Made by a program: the position numbers and the translations under genes. Below are positions 34,279 to 42,856 of a stretch of 64,000 nucleotides of DNA, piece after piece. Within the stretch, counting starts at the first letter, position 1. Every line of letters starts with the position of its first letter. This DNA is from CBDBFH01 sp965204775 (lineage in GTDB: Bacteria; Pseudomonadota; Alphaproteobacteria; JAPOUT01; G958296285), in NCBI GenBank assembly GCA_965204775.1, contig CBDBFH010000028.1:1-64000 (forward strand). The letters are read 5' to 3'. Below the pieces are notes generated by a model. The model had not been told where the DNA came from, did no database searches, and worked only from the letters and a program-made list of their open reading frames with translations.

Positions 34279-35084
34279 AGGAGGCGCTCATGATCGGGGC
34301 AGTCGTCGAGCGCGGCATGCTGGACGACCCGGTTGTCCCAGAAGGCGACCGACCCCTCGCGCCAGCGAAAGCGGCAGCAGAATTCTTCGCGCACCGCATG
34401 GGCGAAGAGGAATTCGAGCAGGGGGCGGCTTTCTTCCTCCGTCATATCCTTGAAGCGGCGGGTGAACATGGGATTGAGGTAGAGCGCCTTGCGTCCGGTT
34501 TCGGGGTGGCGGATGACGGCGCGGTGTTCGATTTGAGCGTCGAGAGCCGGGGAGCGGCGATAGGTCATCGGGCCGCCGGGCCTGTATTTTTCGAGGGCGG
34601 TGGGTGAGGTATAGGCCGCGCGGGCGGCGTGGACCGCGCTGAGGCCGCCGAGGAGGGTTTTCATGCCGTTTGAGAGGCCGTCATAGGCGGCCTGCTGGTT
34701 GGCGAAGAGCGTGTCGCCGCCGACCGGGGGCACGCGGGCGGCATAGAGGACGGTGCCGAGGCTGGGGGCCTGGAAGAAGGAGTTGTCGCTGTGCCAGCCG
34801 AGGCCGAAACTGGCCCGCGCCCCGGCGGGTTTGTGGACTTTGATGATTTCGGGCGCGCCGGGGAGTCCCTCGACGATGGGATGGATTTCGAGTTTGCCGA
34901 AATTGCGGGCGAAGGCGATCTGGCGCTCATGGGTGAGGGTCTGATCGCGGAAGAAGACGGCGCCATAGCGGTTCAGCGCCTGTTTGATCTCCCGGCGCGC
35001 GTTTTCGGCCAGAGGCTGAGCAAGATCAAGGCCGGAGATTTCGATTCCGGCGGCGGCGGTTAAAGGCTCCCGGCGCAGGGTCAT
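34242..35084 (-). CDS. TauD/TfdA-family Fe(II)/2-oxoglutarate dioxygenase
   Basis: Non-haem iron dioxygenase. The iron-binding H-D pair is in LGWHSDNSF and the distal His in NRVVQHAALDD, followed by the 2-oxoglutarate Arg in LLYRATIAG. 280 residues. Relatives act on taurine, 2,4-D or alkyl sulfates and similar small acids; the substrate is not known here. The ATG overlaps the methyltransferase stop (ATGA), making it the last gene of the large minus operon. Confidence 0.9.
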   Translation of the reverse strand: MTLRREPLTAAAGIEISGLDLAQPLAENARREIKQALNRYGAVFFRDQTLTHERQIAFARNFGKLEIHPIVEGLPGAPEIIKVHKPAGARASFGLGWHSDNSFFQAPSLGTVLYAARVPPVGGDTLFANQQAAYDGLSNGMKTLLGGLSAVHAARAAYTSPTALEKYRPGGPMTYRRSPALDAQIEHRAVIRHPETGRKALYLNPMFTRRFKDMTEEESRPLLEFLFAHAVREEFCCRFRWREGSVAFWDNRVVQHAALDDCPDHERLLYRATIAGAPLD

Positions 35085-36163
35085 GGGGCGCGGGCCGGGG
35101 CTTTGACGAAGCCGGAGATTTTGGAGAGGAGCGCGGTTTCGGCGGTGATGAAGTTGAGTCCCGCCGCGCGCATCATGGCCGGGAAGTCTTCGCGCAGATA
35201 GGTTGCGAAATACGGCTCATGGACGCCCTGGGGGAAGATTTCGAGCAGGGCGTCGAGGTTTGGGGCGTCGCCGGTCTGGATGGAATCGACGCACAGGAAG
35301 AGGCCGCCGGGCTTGAGGACGCGGGCGATTTCCTGCGCGCTCGCGCGCCGGACCGGCGGGGGCAATTCGTGGAAGAGATAGACGGCGCAGACGGCGTCGA
35401 AACTTTGCGGGGCGAAGGGGAGGCGCTCGGCGAGGCCCTGTGCGAAGCGGGCGGCGCGGTTTCGGCGCCGCGCGCGGCGCAGATAGGGATGGGAGAGGTC
35501 GAGGCCGGTGATGGACAGGCGCGGATGGGCGCGGCGCAGATCGGCGAGGAGCGGGGCGGTGCCGCAGGCCAGATCGAGCAGGCGGGCATCGGCGGGCCTG
35601 CGGGCGAGGAAGTCGGCGAGCATGGGCAGGGCCTGGCGGCGCATCGGGGCGGCGCAGCCGGCGAACAGGATTTCGACCTGGGTGTCATAGAGCGCCGCCG
35701 AATATTCGGAGAAATAGCCGTCGGTCTGGTAGTGGAAGTTGCGCAGGTAATAGGGCGGGTAGATTCGGCGGCGTTCGGGGGTTTCGGCCTGGCGGCAGTC
35801 GCGGGCGAGGCGGCGGCGGTCGAAGCGGCGCAGATCGGCGAAGAAGCGGATGGAGTTGGCCAGCCCCCGGAAGGGATTGCCCCGCAGCGGGGCGGGGGGG
35901 CAGCGTCCGGCGGCGACCCGGCGGCGGTCGCGCTCCAGCAATTCGGCGACGGCGGCGAGGATTCGTTTGCGGCCTGGGGGCCGGGCCTTGAGGCGCAGCG
36001 GCTGTCCGCCGGGGCGCAGCGGCCCGCGCAGTTTGTTGGCGAGCAGATGGTGGGCGGCATACCAGCCCAGCCGCAGCAGCTGGATTGCGCCATGCAGGCG
36101 GGCGCGCAAGGGGCGGCGTTCAGGCGCTTTGAGAGATTTTGTATCCGGCAGAGTCGAGAGCAT
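35081..36163 (-). CDS. Class I SAM-dependent methyltransferase downstream of dxs
   Basis: C-terminal half is a Rossmann methyltransferase: LLDLACGTAPLLADLR (motif I), ITGLDLSHPYL, FDAVCAVYLFHELPP and LKPGGLFLCVDS. The N-terminal 150 residues are Arg-rich and end in YPPYYLRNFHYQTDGYFSEYSA, a segment also known in other lipid- or quinone-related methyltransferases. If the ATG at 36161-36163 is used (360 residues), the gene overlaps dxs by 44 bp; I see no later ATG before the catalytic domain. Substrate unknown; isoprenoid or lipid modification is plausible from context. Confidence 0.82.
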   Translation of the reverse strand: MLSTLPDTKSLKAPERRPLRARLHGAIQLLRLGWYAAHHLLANKLRGPLRPGGQPLRLKARPPGRKRILAAVAELLERDRRRVAAGRCPPAPLRGNPFRGLANSIRFFADLRRFDRRRLARDCRQAETPERRRIYPPYYLRNFHYQTDGYFSEYSAALYDTQVEILFAGCAAPMRRQALPMLADFLARRPADARLLDLACGTAPLLADLRRAHPRLSITGLDLSHPYLRRARRRNRAARFAQGLAERLPFAPQSFDAVCAVYLFHELPPPVRRASAQEIARVLKPGGLFLCVDSIQTGDAPNLDALLEIFPQGVHEPYFATYLREDFPAMMRAAGLNFITAETALLSKISGFVKAPARAP

Positions 36164-38060
36164 GGCGCACGGTCCGGGCGATATGATCGGCGTCGAGTCC
36201 GGCCTGACTATACATCCGGGCGGGGTCGGCGTGATCGATGAAGCGGTCGGGGAGGTAGAGGGGGCGGAAGGCGGCGGTGCGCTCCAGCAGGCCGTTGCGG
36301 GCGAGGAGGGCGGCGGCATGGGCGGCGAAGCCTCCGGCGGCGCCTTCCTCCAGCGTGACGAGGAGGGGGTGATTGCGGGCGAGATCAAGGATCAGGGCCT
36401 CATCGAGGGGCTTGGCGAAGCGGGCGTCGGCGAGGGTGGCCGAGAGGCCGTGGCGGGCGAGGATTTGGACGGCCTTTTCGGCTTCGGCGAGGCGCGCGCC
36501 GAAATTGAGGATGGCGGCGTGGCTGCCCTGGCGCAGGATGCGGCCCTTGCCGATGGTCAGGGGTTGCGGGTTTTCGGGGATTGGCGCGCCGGGTCCGGCG
36601 CCGCGCGGATAGCGGAAGGCGCACGGGGCGTCGTCGAGGGCGGCGGCGGTTGCGGTCATGCGGGCGAGTTCGGCCTCGTCGGCGGCGGCCATGACGACGA
36701 AGCCGGGGAGCGCGGCGAGCAGGGCGATATCGAACGCTCCGGCATGGGTCGGGCCGTCCGCGCCGACCAGCCCGGCGCGGTCGATGGCGAAGCGCACCGG
36801 CAGTTTCTGGATGGCCACGTCATGGATGACCTGATCGCAGGCGCGCTGGAGGAAGGTGGAATAGATGGCGGCGAAGGGCTTCATGCCCTGGGCGGCCAGC
36901 CCGGCGGCGAAGGTGACCGCATGTTGTTCGGCGATGCCGACGTCGAAGCAGCGCTCCGGGTGCCGGCGCGCGAAGAGGTCGAGTCCGGTGCCTGAGGGCA
37001 TGGCGGCGGTGATCGCGCAGATTTTGGGGTCGCGGCGGGCGAGTTCGGCGAGGGTTTTGGCGAAGACCGCCGTATAGGAGGGGGCGGGCGAGGCGGATTT
37101 TTTCTGCTCGCCGGTTATGACATTGAAGCGGGCGACGCCGTGATATTTGTCGGCGGATTTTTCGGCGGGGGCATATCCCTTGCCCTTGCGGGTGACGACG
37201 TGGAGGAGGACGGGGCGGGGCGAGCGGACGTCGCGGAGGTTTTTGAGGACGGGCAGGAGGTGGTCGATTTTGTGTCCGTCTATCGGGCCGATGTAATAGA
37301 AGCCCATCTCCTCGAAGAGGGTTCCGCCGGTCGCCAGGGTTCGGGCATATTCTTCGGCGCGGGCGGCGAGGCGGACGAAGCGGCGGGGCAGGCGGCTCAG
37401 AAGGCGGCGGGCCAGTCCGCGCAGGCCGCGATAGGCGCGGCCTGAGATCAGGCGGGCCAGATAGGCGCTCATCGCGCCGACCGGCGGGGCGATGGACATA
37501 TCGTTGTCATTGAGGATGACGATCAGGCGCGATTTGAGGGCGCCGGCATTGTTCATGGCTTCATAGGCCATGCCGCCGGAGAGTGCGCCGTCGCCGATGA
37601 CGCAGACGACGTGGTGATCTTCGCCCTTGAGGTCGCGGGCGGTGGCGAAGCCCAGCCCCGCCGAAATCGAGGTCGAGGCATGGGCCGCGCCGAAAGGGTC
37701 GTAGACGCTTTCGGCGCGCTTGGTGAATCCGGAAAGCCCCCCTTCCTGGCGCAGGGTGTGCATAAGGTTGCGCCGCCCGGTGAGGATTTTATGGGGATAG
37801 GTCTGGTGTCCGACGTCCCAGATGAGTTTGTCGCGGGGGGTGTCGAAGACGTAATGGAGGGCGGCGGTGAGTTCGACGACGCCCAGTCCCGCGCCCAGAT
37901 GGCCGCCGGTGGCGGAGACGGCTTTGATCAGTTCGGCGCGCAGTTCTTCGGCGAGTTGGGGCAGGCCGCTTTCCGGCAATTGGCGCAGATCGGCGGGGGT
38001 GCGGATGCGGTCGAGGAGGGGCATTTTGGAAGCCGGGGGCGTCATAACCGGGGGTTTCAT
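36120..38060 (-). CDS. dxs: 1-deoxy-D-xylulose-5-phosphate synthase
   Basis: TPP enzyme that starts the MEP isoprenoid pathway from pyruvate and glyceraldehyde-3-phosphate. Seen: TGGHLGAGLGVVELT, WDVGHQTYPHKILTGR, AHASTSISAGLG, the TPP motif GDGALSGGMAYEAMNNAG, MPSGTGLD, FDVGIAEQHAVTFAAG and DGPTHAGAFD. 646 residues. Start ATG at 38058-38060 overlaps the ispA stop (ATGA); an internal ATG (MPLLDRI) twelve codons later is an alternative. Confidence 0.97.
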   Translation of the reverse strand: MKPPVMTPPASKMPLLDRIRTPADLRQLPESGLPQLAEELRAELIKAVSATGGHLGAGLGVVELTAALHYVFDTPRDKLIWDVGHQTYPHKILTGRRNLMHTLRQEGGLSGFTKRAESVYDPFGAAHASTSISAGLGFATARDLKGEDHHVVCVIGDGALSGGMAYEAMNNAGALKSRLIVILNDNDMSIAPPVGAMSAYLARLISGRAYRGLRGLARRLLSRLPRRFVRLAARAEEYARTLATGGTLFEEMGFYYIGPIDGHKIDHLLPVLKNLRDVRSPRPVLLHVVTRKGKGYAPAEKSADKYHGVARFNVITGEQKKSASPAPSYTAVFAKTLAELARRDPKICAITAAMPSGTGLDLFARRHPERCFDVGIAEQHAVTFAAGLAAQGMKPFAAIYSTFLQRACDQVIHDVAIQKLPVRFAIDRAGLVGADGPTHAGAFDIALLAALPGFVVMAAADEAELARMTATAAALDDAPCAFRYPRGAGPGAPIPENPQPLTIGKGRILRQGSHAAILNFGARLAEAEKAVQILARHGLSATLADARFAKPLDEALILDLARNHPLLVTLEEGAAGGFAAHAAALLARNGLLERTAAFRPLYLPDRFIDHADPARMYSQAGLDADHIARTVRHALDSAGYKISQSA

Positions 38061-38842
38061 GTTTTTGGCTCCTGCCGCTCGGCGGCGAAGCGGGCGGCCT
38101 GCGAGAGAAGATCGGCTTTTTTGCCGAATAGCGCAAGATGGGAGACGGCTTCTTCGGCGGCCTTGCGGGCGGCGGGGGCGAGGGCGGGATCAGGTCCGGC
38201 GTCGAGGGCGTCGTCGCGCAGCTGAAAGGCGAGGCCCAGCGCCGCGCCGAATTGGCGCAGGCGGCGGGCGGCGGGCGGGGGGGCGCGGGCGATGACCGCG
38301 CCCATTTCGCAGGCGGCGGCCATCAGCGCGCCGGTCTTGAGCCGGCGGATGTCGTCGCCCTGCTCTCCGGCGACGTCGCGGGCCTGTCCGTGCACCATAT
38401 CGCCGCCGCCGCCCGCGAGGATCGCGCACAGGCGGGCGCGGATTCGGGCCGAGGGATCGGTCGCCGGATCGGACAGGATCGCGAAGGCCAGGGTCAAAAG
38501 CCCGTCTCCGGCGAGAATGGCCGGAGCCTCGCCGAAGATGCGGTGCAAGGCGGGCTGGCCGCGCCGGGTTTGGGCGTCGTCCATGCAGGGCAGGTCGTCG
38601 TGGATCAGCGAATAGGCATGGACGCATTCCAGCGCGGCGGGCGCGCGCCAGTTGCGCAGCTGTGCGCCGCACAGGCGGGCCGAGGCGGCGAGCAGAAAAG
38701 GCCGCAGCCGTTTGCCGCCGCTCAGGGCGGCGTGGCGCATGGCGCGGGCGAGGGGAGCCGCGCCGGGGGGCAGCAGGCGGGCCAGTTCGGCCTCGACGCG
38801 GCGGGCGGCGGTTTTCAGTTCGGCGGGGAGCGTCCCCGGCAT
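38057..38842 (-). CDS. ispA: Short-chain polyprenyl (farnesyl/geranylgeranyl) diphosphate synthase
   Basis: Condenses IPP with allylic diphosphates. Seen: GGKRLRPFLL, the first Asp-rich motif HDDLPCMDDAQTRRG, KTGALMAAACEMG and the second Asp-rich motif in QLRDDALDAG. 261 residues, slightly short. The two residues between the first Asp pair and the next (DDLPCMD) fit the bacterial FPP synthase pattern. Located between xseB and dxs, the usual alphaproteobacterial order. Confidence 0.93.
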   Translation of the reverse strand: MPGTLPAELKTAARRVEAELARLLPPGAAPLARAMRHAALSGGKRLRPFLLAASARLCGAQLRNWRAPAALECVHAYSLIHDDLPCMDDAQTRRGQPALHRIFGEAPAILAGDGLLTLAFAILSDPATDPSARIRARLCAILAGGGGDMVHGQARDVAGEQGDDIRRLKTGALMAAACEMGAVIARAPPPAARRLRQFGAALGLAFQLRDDALDAGPDPALAPAARKAAEEAVSHLALFGKKADLLSQAARFAAERQEPKT

Positions 38843-38855
38843 GGGCGCGGCGCTC

Positions 38856-39131
38856 TTACTTGCGCCCGCGTCCGGCGGGATCGGCGGCCAGTTCCGGAGC
38901 GGGTTCGGTTGCGGCAGCGCCGTCCGGGCCGGTGACGATCTTCTCGACCCTGAGGCGCGCCTCTTCCAGTTTGGCCTCGCAGCGGGTTTTGAGTTTCATG
39001 CCTTCCTCGTAGATTTTGATCGACTCTTCCAGATCGGCGCCGCCGCTCTCCAGCTGCTCGACGATCTGCTCGAGCCGGGCCAGGGCCTGCTCGAAAGTGA
39101 GTTCGCCGGTTGCGCCTGTTTTTGCGGCCAT
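38856..39131 (-). CDS. xseB: Exodeoxyribonuclease VII small subunit
   Basis: Partner of XseA in the single-strand-specific exonuclease VII. Seen: LTFEQALARLEQIVEQLESG, LEESIKIYEEGMKL and a charged C-terminal tail. 91 residues from the ATG at 39129-39131. An upstream in-frame extension is disregarded because the family starts just before the LTFE motif. The first gene of the xseB-ispA-dxs trio. Confidence 0.93.
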   Translation of the reverse strand: MAAKTGATGELTFEQALARLEQIVEQLESGGADLEESIKIYEEGMKLKTRCEAKLEEARLRVEKIVTGPDGAAATEPAPELAADPAGRGRK

Positions 39132-39141
39132 CGCCCGGCTC

Positions 39142-40005
39142 CTAGCGCAGCGCCTTGAGGGAGGCGGGGGCGGGGACGTCATCGGGGACGAAGAAGTCGG
39201 GCATCAAGTCGCGCGAGGGATCGACGCGGTAGCGGTCGAAATCGGTGACCCCGTGTTCGGCGAGGAGGGTGTCGTCAATGCAAAAGCGGCCAGTGAACTC
39301 ACGGGACGGCTTGGTCAAGATGAGGTGGGCGGCATCGGCGAGGATTTCGGGGGTGCGGCAGGCGCGCATGGCGTCGTCGCCGCCCAGCGCGAAGCGGATG
39401 GCGGCGGTGGCGATTCCGGTGCGCGGCCAGAGCGCATTGGCGGCGATTCCGTCTTCGCGCAATTCGCCGGCCAGGCCCAGCATGACCAGACTCATGCCGT
39501 ATTTGGCGATGGAGTAGGCGGTGTGGGGGGCGAACCACTTTTCGGAGAAGTCGAGCGGCGGGGAGAGGGCGAGGATGTGCGGATTGGCCGCCTGCTTGAG
39601 ATGGGGCAGGCAGTATTTGGAGACCAGGAAGGTGCCGCGGGCGTTGATCTGGTGCATGAGATCGAAGCGCTTCATGTCGGTGGCGGCGACCGGGGTGAGG
39701 CTGATGGCGCTGGCGTTGTTGATGCAGATGTCGATGCCGCCGAAATGCGCGGCGGTTTTGTCGACGGCGTCGTGGACCTGCTCTTCGCTGCGGATGTCGC
39801 AGACCAGGGGCAGGGCCTGTCCGCCCGCCTGTTCGATTTCTTTGGCGGCGGTGTGGATGGTTCCGGGCAGTTTGGGATGGGGGTCGGCGGTTTTGGCGGC
39901 AATCGCGATATTGGCGCCGTCGCGGGCGGCGCGCAGGGCGATGGCGAGGCCGATGCCGCGGCTGGCACCGCTGATGAAGAGGGTTTTGCCCTTAAGGCTG
40001 GTCAT
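39142..40005 (-). CDS. SDR-family oxidoreductase, HSDL2-like
   Basis: NAD(P)-dependent SDR: LFISGASRGIGLAIAL cofactor motif, NNASAISLTPV, ILALSPPLDF with the Ser region, YSIAKYGMSLVMLG with the Tyr and Lys, and a long substrate loop. The sequence DPHPKLPGTIHTAAKEIE is typical of the HSDL2 branch, thought to act on lipid substrates. 287 residues from the ATG overlapping the preceding hydrolase gene by 4 bp; 10 bp before xseB. Confidence 0.9.
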   Translation of the reverse strand: MTSLKGKTLFISGASRGIGLAIALRAARDGANIAIAAKTADPHPKLPGTIHTAAKEIEQAGGQALPLVCDIRSEEQVHDAVDKTAAHFGGIDICINNASAISLTPVAATDMKRFDLMHQINARGTFLVSKYCLPHLKQAANPHILALSPPLDFSEKWFAPHTAYSIAKYGMSLVMLGLAGELREDGIAANALWPRTGIATAAIRFALGGDDAMRACRTPEILADAAHLILTKPSREFTGRFCIDDTLLAEHGVTDFDRYRVDPSRDLMPDFFVPDDVPAPASLKALR

Positions 40006-41090
40006 GGCTGTCTCTCCGCGTCTGTTGCGCTGTACCAATTGATGCCGTCGGCGTCGCGCGCGGCGGTGATTTTGTTGCGGCGGATGAGGTAGTTGAGGTG
40101 GGCGATGCTTTCGCCGACGGCCATCATGTAGAGGCTGCGGTCGACCCGGCGGCGGAAGAGGGCGGGGAAGAGGTCAACGGCGCGGCGCGGGTGTGCGGCG
40201 CACATTTCCATGAGGCGCGCGAGCGCCTTTTCGTGGTTGTCGATGAGGGCCTTGAGGCGGGCATGGAGGCCATGGAAAGGCTCGTTGTGGGCGGGCAGGA
40301 CGAGGACGTCATCGGGGATTTGCGCGCCCAGCGCGCGGCACGAGTGGAGCCAGTCGCCGAGCGGATCGGCGGCGGGTTCGGTCGGGAAGACGCTGACATT
40401 CGACGAGATGCGCGGCAGCACCTGATCGCCGGAGATGAACAGGCGGCGGGCTTTGTCATAGAGGCAGATATGCTCCGGGGCGTGGCCGGCGCCGACGACG
40501 ATCGCCCAGCTGCTCGCGCCGATCGTGATGGTCTCGCCGTGGGTCAGGCGGCGGTAGGAATCGGGCAGGCGGGAGATGAGCATGCCGAAGCCGCCGAAGC
40601 GCTCTTCATAGGCGGAGATCTGGTCTTCGCCAAAACCGGCGGCGCGGTAGAAGTCGAGGGCTTCGCGCGGCGCGTCCTTTCCGGTGTCGGTGGCGAGCAT
40701 GCGGCACATCAGATAGTCGGTGCGCGACATCCAGAGTTCAGCGCCGTATTTGCGGGAGAACCATCCGGCCAGGCCGATATGATCGGGATGAAGGTGGGTT
40801 ACGATGACCCGGCGCACGGGAAGATTCCTGCCTATCCGGGCAAGCGTTGCGCGCCAGATTTCCTTGGCCTTGCCGGTTGCCGTGCCGGTGTCGATCACCG
40901 TCCAGCCGTCGCCGTCTTCGGCCAGCCAGAGGTTGATATGGTCGAGGGCAAAGGGCAAAGGCATGCGCAGCCAGTGGAGGCCGGGGACGACTTCGCGCAA
41001 TTCGCCCGGTTCCGGTGGCTGGGCCCACGGATAGCGAATGCCGTTGGCCGCCGGGGGCGGCGCGGGGGCTTTGGCGGCGGCCCGGCTCAT
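40002..41090 (-). CDS. Metallo-beta-lactamase-fold hydrolase
   Basis: 362 residues with the MBL metal site VTHLHPDHIGLAGW, an Asp in LFISGDQVLPR and His residues in VVGAGHAPEH and VLPAHNEPFHG. The C-terminal 110 residues are helical, with a Met/Arg-rich segment (RRRVDRSLYMMAVGES) found in LACTB2-like or thioesterase-type MBL proteins. In this operon between acyl-CoA dehydrogenase and SDR it may hydrolyse an acyl thioester; that is inference. Overlaps both neighbours by 4 bp. Confidence 0.88.
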   Translation of the reverse strand: MSRAAAKAPAPPPAANGIRYPWAQPPEPGELREVVPGLHWLRMPLPFALDHINLWLAEDGDGWTVIDTGTATGKAKEIWRATLARIGRNLPVRRVIVTHLHPDHIGLAGWFSRKYGAELWMSRTDYLMCRMLATDTGKDAPREALDFYRAAGFGEDQISAYEERFGGFGMLISRLPDSYRRLTHGETITIGASSWAIVVGAGHAPEHICLYDKARRLFISGDQVLPRISSNVSVFPTEPAADPLGDWLHSCRALGAQIPDDVLVLPAHNEPFHGLHARLKALIDNHEKALARLMEMCAAHPRRAVDLFPALFRRRVDRSLYMMAVGESIAHLNYLIRRNKITAARDADGINWYSATDAERQP

Positions 41091-42856
41091 CCGGCGCGGG
41101 CCTCCTGCGGGGGCAGGAGGGTGTCGAGCGCCTCAGCTCCGGCGCAGGCGGCGGCTTCGAGCGCGGCGGCGCGGGTCAGCCGGGTTTCGGCATAGAACAG
41201 GGCGGTGGCTTCGCTGCCGCCATTTTCACCGGCGCGGCGGGCGCGGCGGGCGAGATAATGGCCGCCGGCGAGAGTCCCGGCGAGATCGAGATAGGCGGCT
41301 GCCCCGGCCAAGCTGTCTTGCGGCTGTTTGACGCCCTGATCGAGCAGATAATCGGTTGCCCGGCGCAGCGCAGCGATGCCTTCATCCAGACGGCGTCCGG
41401 TCTGGGCCAGACCGGGCCGGTTGGCCTGGGCGCAGGCGGCGGCTTCGGCGGCGATCTCGCCGATATAGGCGCGCATGGCTTCGCCGCCATCGGCGATGAC
41501 CTTGCGCATGGCGAGATCATGGGCCTGGATTCCGTTGGTGCCTTCATAGATCGGGGCGATCCGGACATCGCGGAGGATTTGGGCGGCGCCGGTTTCCTCG
41601 ATGAAGCCCATGCCGCCATGGATCTGGATTCCCAGATTGGCGGCGTCGACGCCGCGGTCGCTGGCCCAGGCCTTGGCGATCGGGGTGAGCAGGGCGCAGC
41701 GGGCTTCGGCCTGCGCGCGCAGGGCGGGATCGGGCGCGGCGCGGGCGACATCGGCGGCGGCGGCGGCGTCATAGCACAGCCCGCGCGCGCTCTGGGCGAA
41801 GGCTTTGATGGTCATCAGCATGCGTCGGACATCGGGGTGATGAATGATCGGAGCGCCTCCCCTGCCCTGCCAGCTGGCGGCGCGGCCCTGCTTGCGCTCG
41901 CAGGCGAAGGCGTGGGCCTGCTGGAAGGCGCGTTCGGCCATGGCGGCGCCTTCAATGGCGACGCCGATTCGGGCGAAGTTCATCATGGTGAACATGCAGG
42001 CCAGGCCCTGATTTTCCCCGCCGATCAGGAAGCCTTGCGCGCCGCCCTTTTCGCCGTAGCGCATGACGCAGGTGGGGCTGGCATGGATGCCGAGTTTCGC
42101 TTCGAGGCCGATGCAGAAGACATCGTTGCGCGTCTGTTGTGCGTCGTCGAGATGCTTGGGGACGAGGAAGAGGGAGACGCCCCGGCTGCCGGCGGGCGCA
42201 TCGGGGCGGCGGGCGAGGACGAGATGGATGATATTGCCGGTCAGATCGTGCTCGCCATAGGTGATGAAGATTTTTGTTCCCTCGATCAGATAGCTGCCGT
42301 CGGGCTGGGGGGTGGCTTTGGCGGTCAGCGCGCCGACATCGGAGCCGGCCTGCGGCTCGGTGAGGTTCATGGTTCCGGTCCATTCGCCGGAGATGAGTTT
42401 GGGGAGATAGGTGTTTTTGAGTTCGTTGCTGCCGTGGGCGGCGAGGGCCTCGATGGCGCCCTGGGTCAGGAGCGGGGCGAGGGTAAAGGACATGCAGGCG
42501 GCGTTGGTGATTTCGGCGACGGCGATATTGAGGGCGAAAGGCAGGCCCTGGCCGCCATAGGCCTTGGGGGCGCTCAGGCCGCCCCAGCCGCCTGCGGCGA
42601 AGCGCTGCCAGGCCTGGCGGAAGCCTGCCGGGGTTGTGACCGCGCCGCTTTGGCGGTCGAGGCTGCAGCCCTGGCGGTCGGCGGGGGCGTTGAGGGGATC
42701 GAGGACGTCCGAGGCGAATTTACCCGCCTCGCCGAGGATGGCGCGCACCAGATCGCGGTCGGCTTCGGCGAAGGCGGGCAGGCGCGCGAGGCTGGCAAAA
42801 TCGGCCTGATCGTAGAGCGCGGCTTCGATATCGGCGATGGGCGCGCGATAGGTCAT
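41087..42856 (-). CDS. Acyl-CoA dehydrogenase, DmdC/FadE-like long type
   Basis: FAD-dependent dehydrogenase of 589 residues, in the long subgroup that includes 3-methylmercaptopropionyl-CoA dehydrogenase DmdC. Seen: YRAPIADIEAALYD at the N-terminus, MNLTEPQAGSDVGALT, FITYGEHDLTGNIIHLVLAR, KLGIHASPTCVM, ARIGVAIEGAAMAERAFQ, IQIHGGMGFIEETGAAQ and YEGTNGIQAHDL with the catalytic Glu. The substrate is uncertain; acuI at 58.4 kb handles acrylyl-CoA and could relate to DMSP or propionate routes. Overlaps neighbours by 4 bp at each end. Confidence 0.92.
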   Translation of the reverse strand: MTYRAPIADIEAALYDQADFASLARLPAFAEADRDLVRAILGEAGKFASDVLDPLNAPADRQGCSLDRQSGAVTTPAGFRQAWQRFAAGGWGGLSAPKAYGGQGLPFALNIAVAEITNAACMSFTLAPLLTQGAIEALAAHGSNELKNTYLPKLISGEWTGTMNLTEPQAGSDVGALTAKATPQPDGSYLIEGTKIFITYGEHDLTGNIIHLVLARRPDAPAGSRGVSLFLVPKHLDDAQQTRNDVFCIGLEAKLGIHASPTCVMRYGEKGGAQGFLIGGENQGLACMFTMMNFARIGVAIEGAAMAERAFQQAHAFACERKQGRAASWQGRGGAPIIHHPDVRRMLMTIKAFAQSARGLCYDAAAAADVARAAPDPALRAQAEARCALLTPIAKAWASDRGVDAANLGIQIHGGMGFIEETGAAQILRDVRIAPIYEGTNGIQAHDLAMRKVIADGGEAMRAYIGEIAAEAAACAQANRPGLAQTGRRLDEGIAALRRATDYLLDQGVKQPQDSLAGAAAYLDLAGTLAGGHYLARRARRAGENGGSEATALFYAETRLTRAAALEAAACAGAEALDTLLPPQEARAG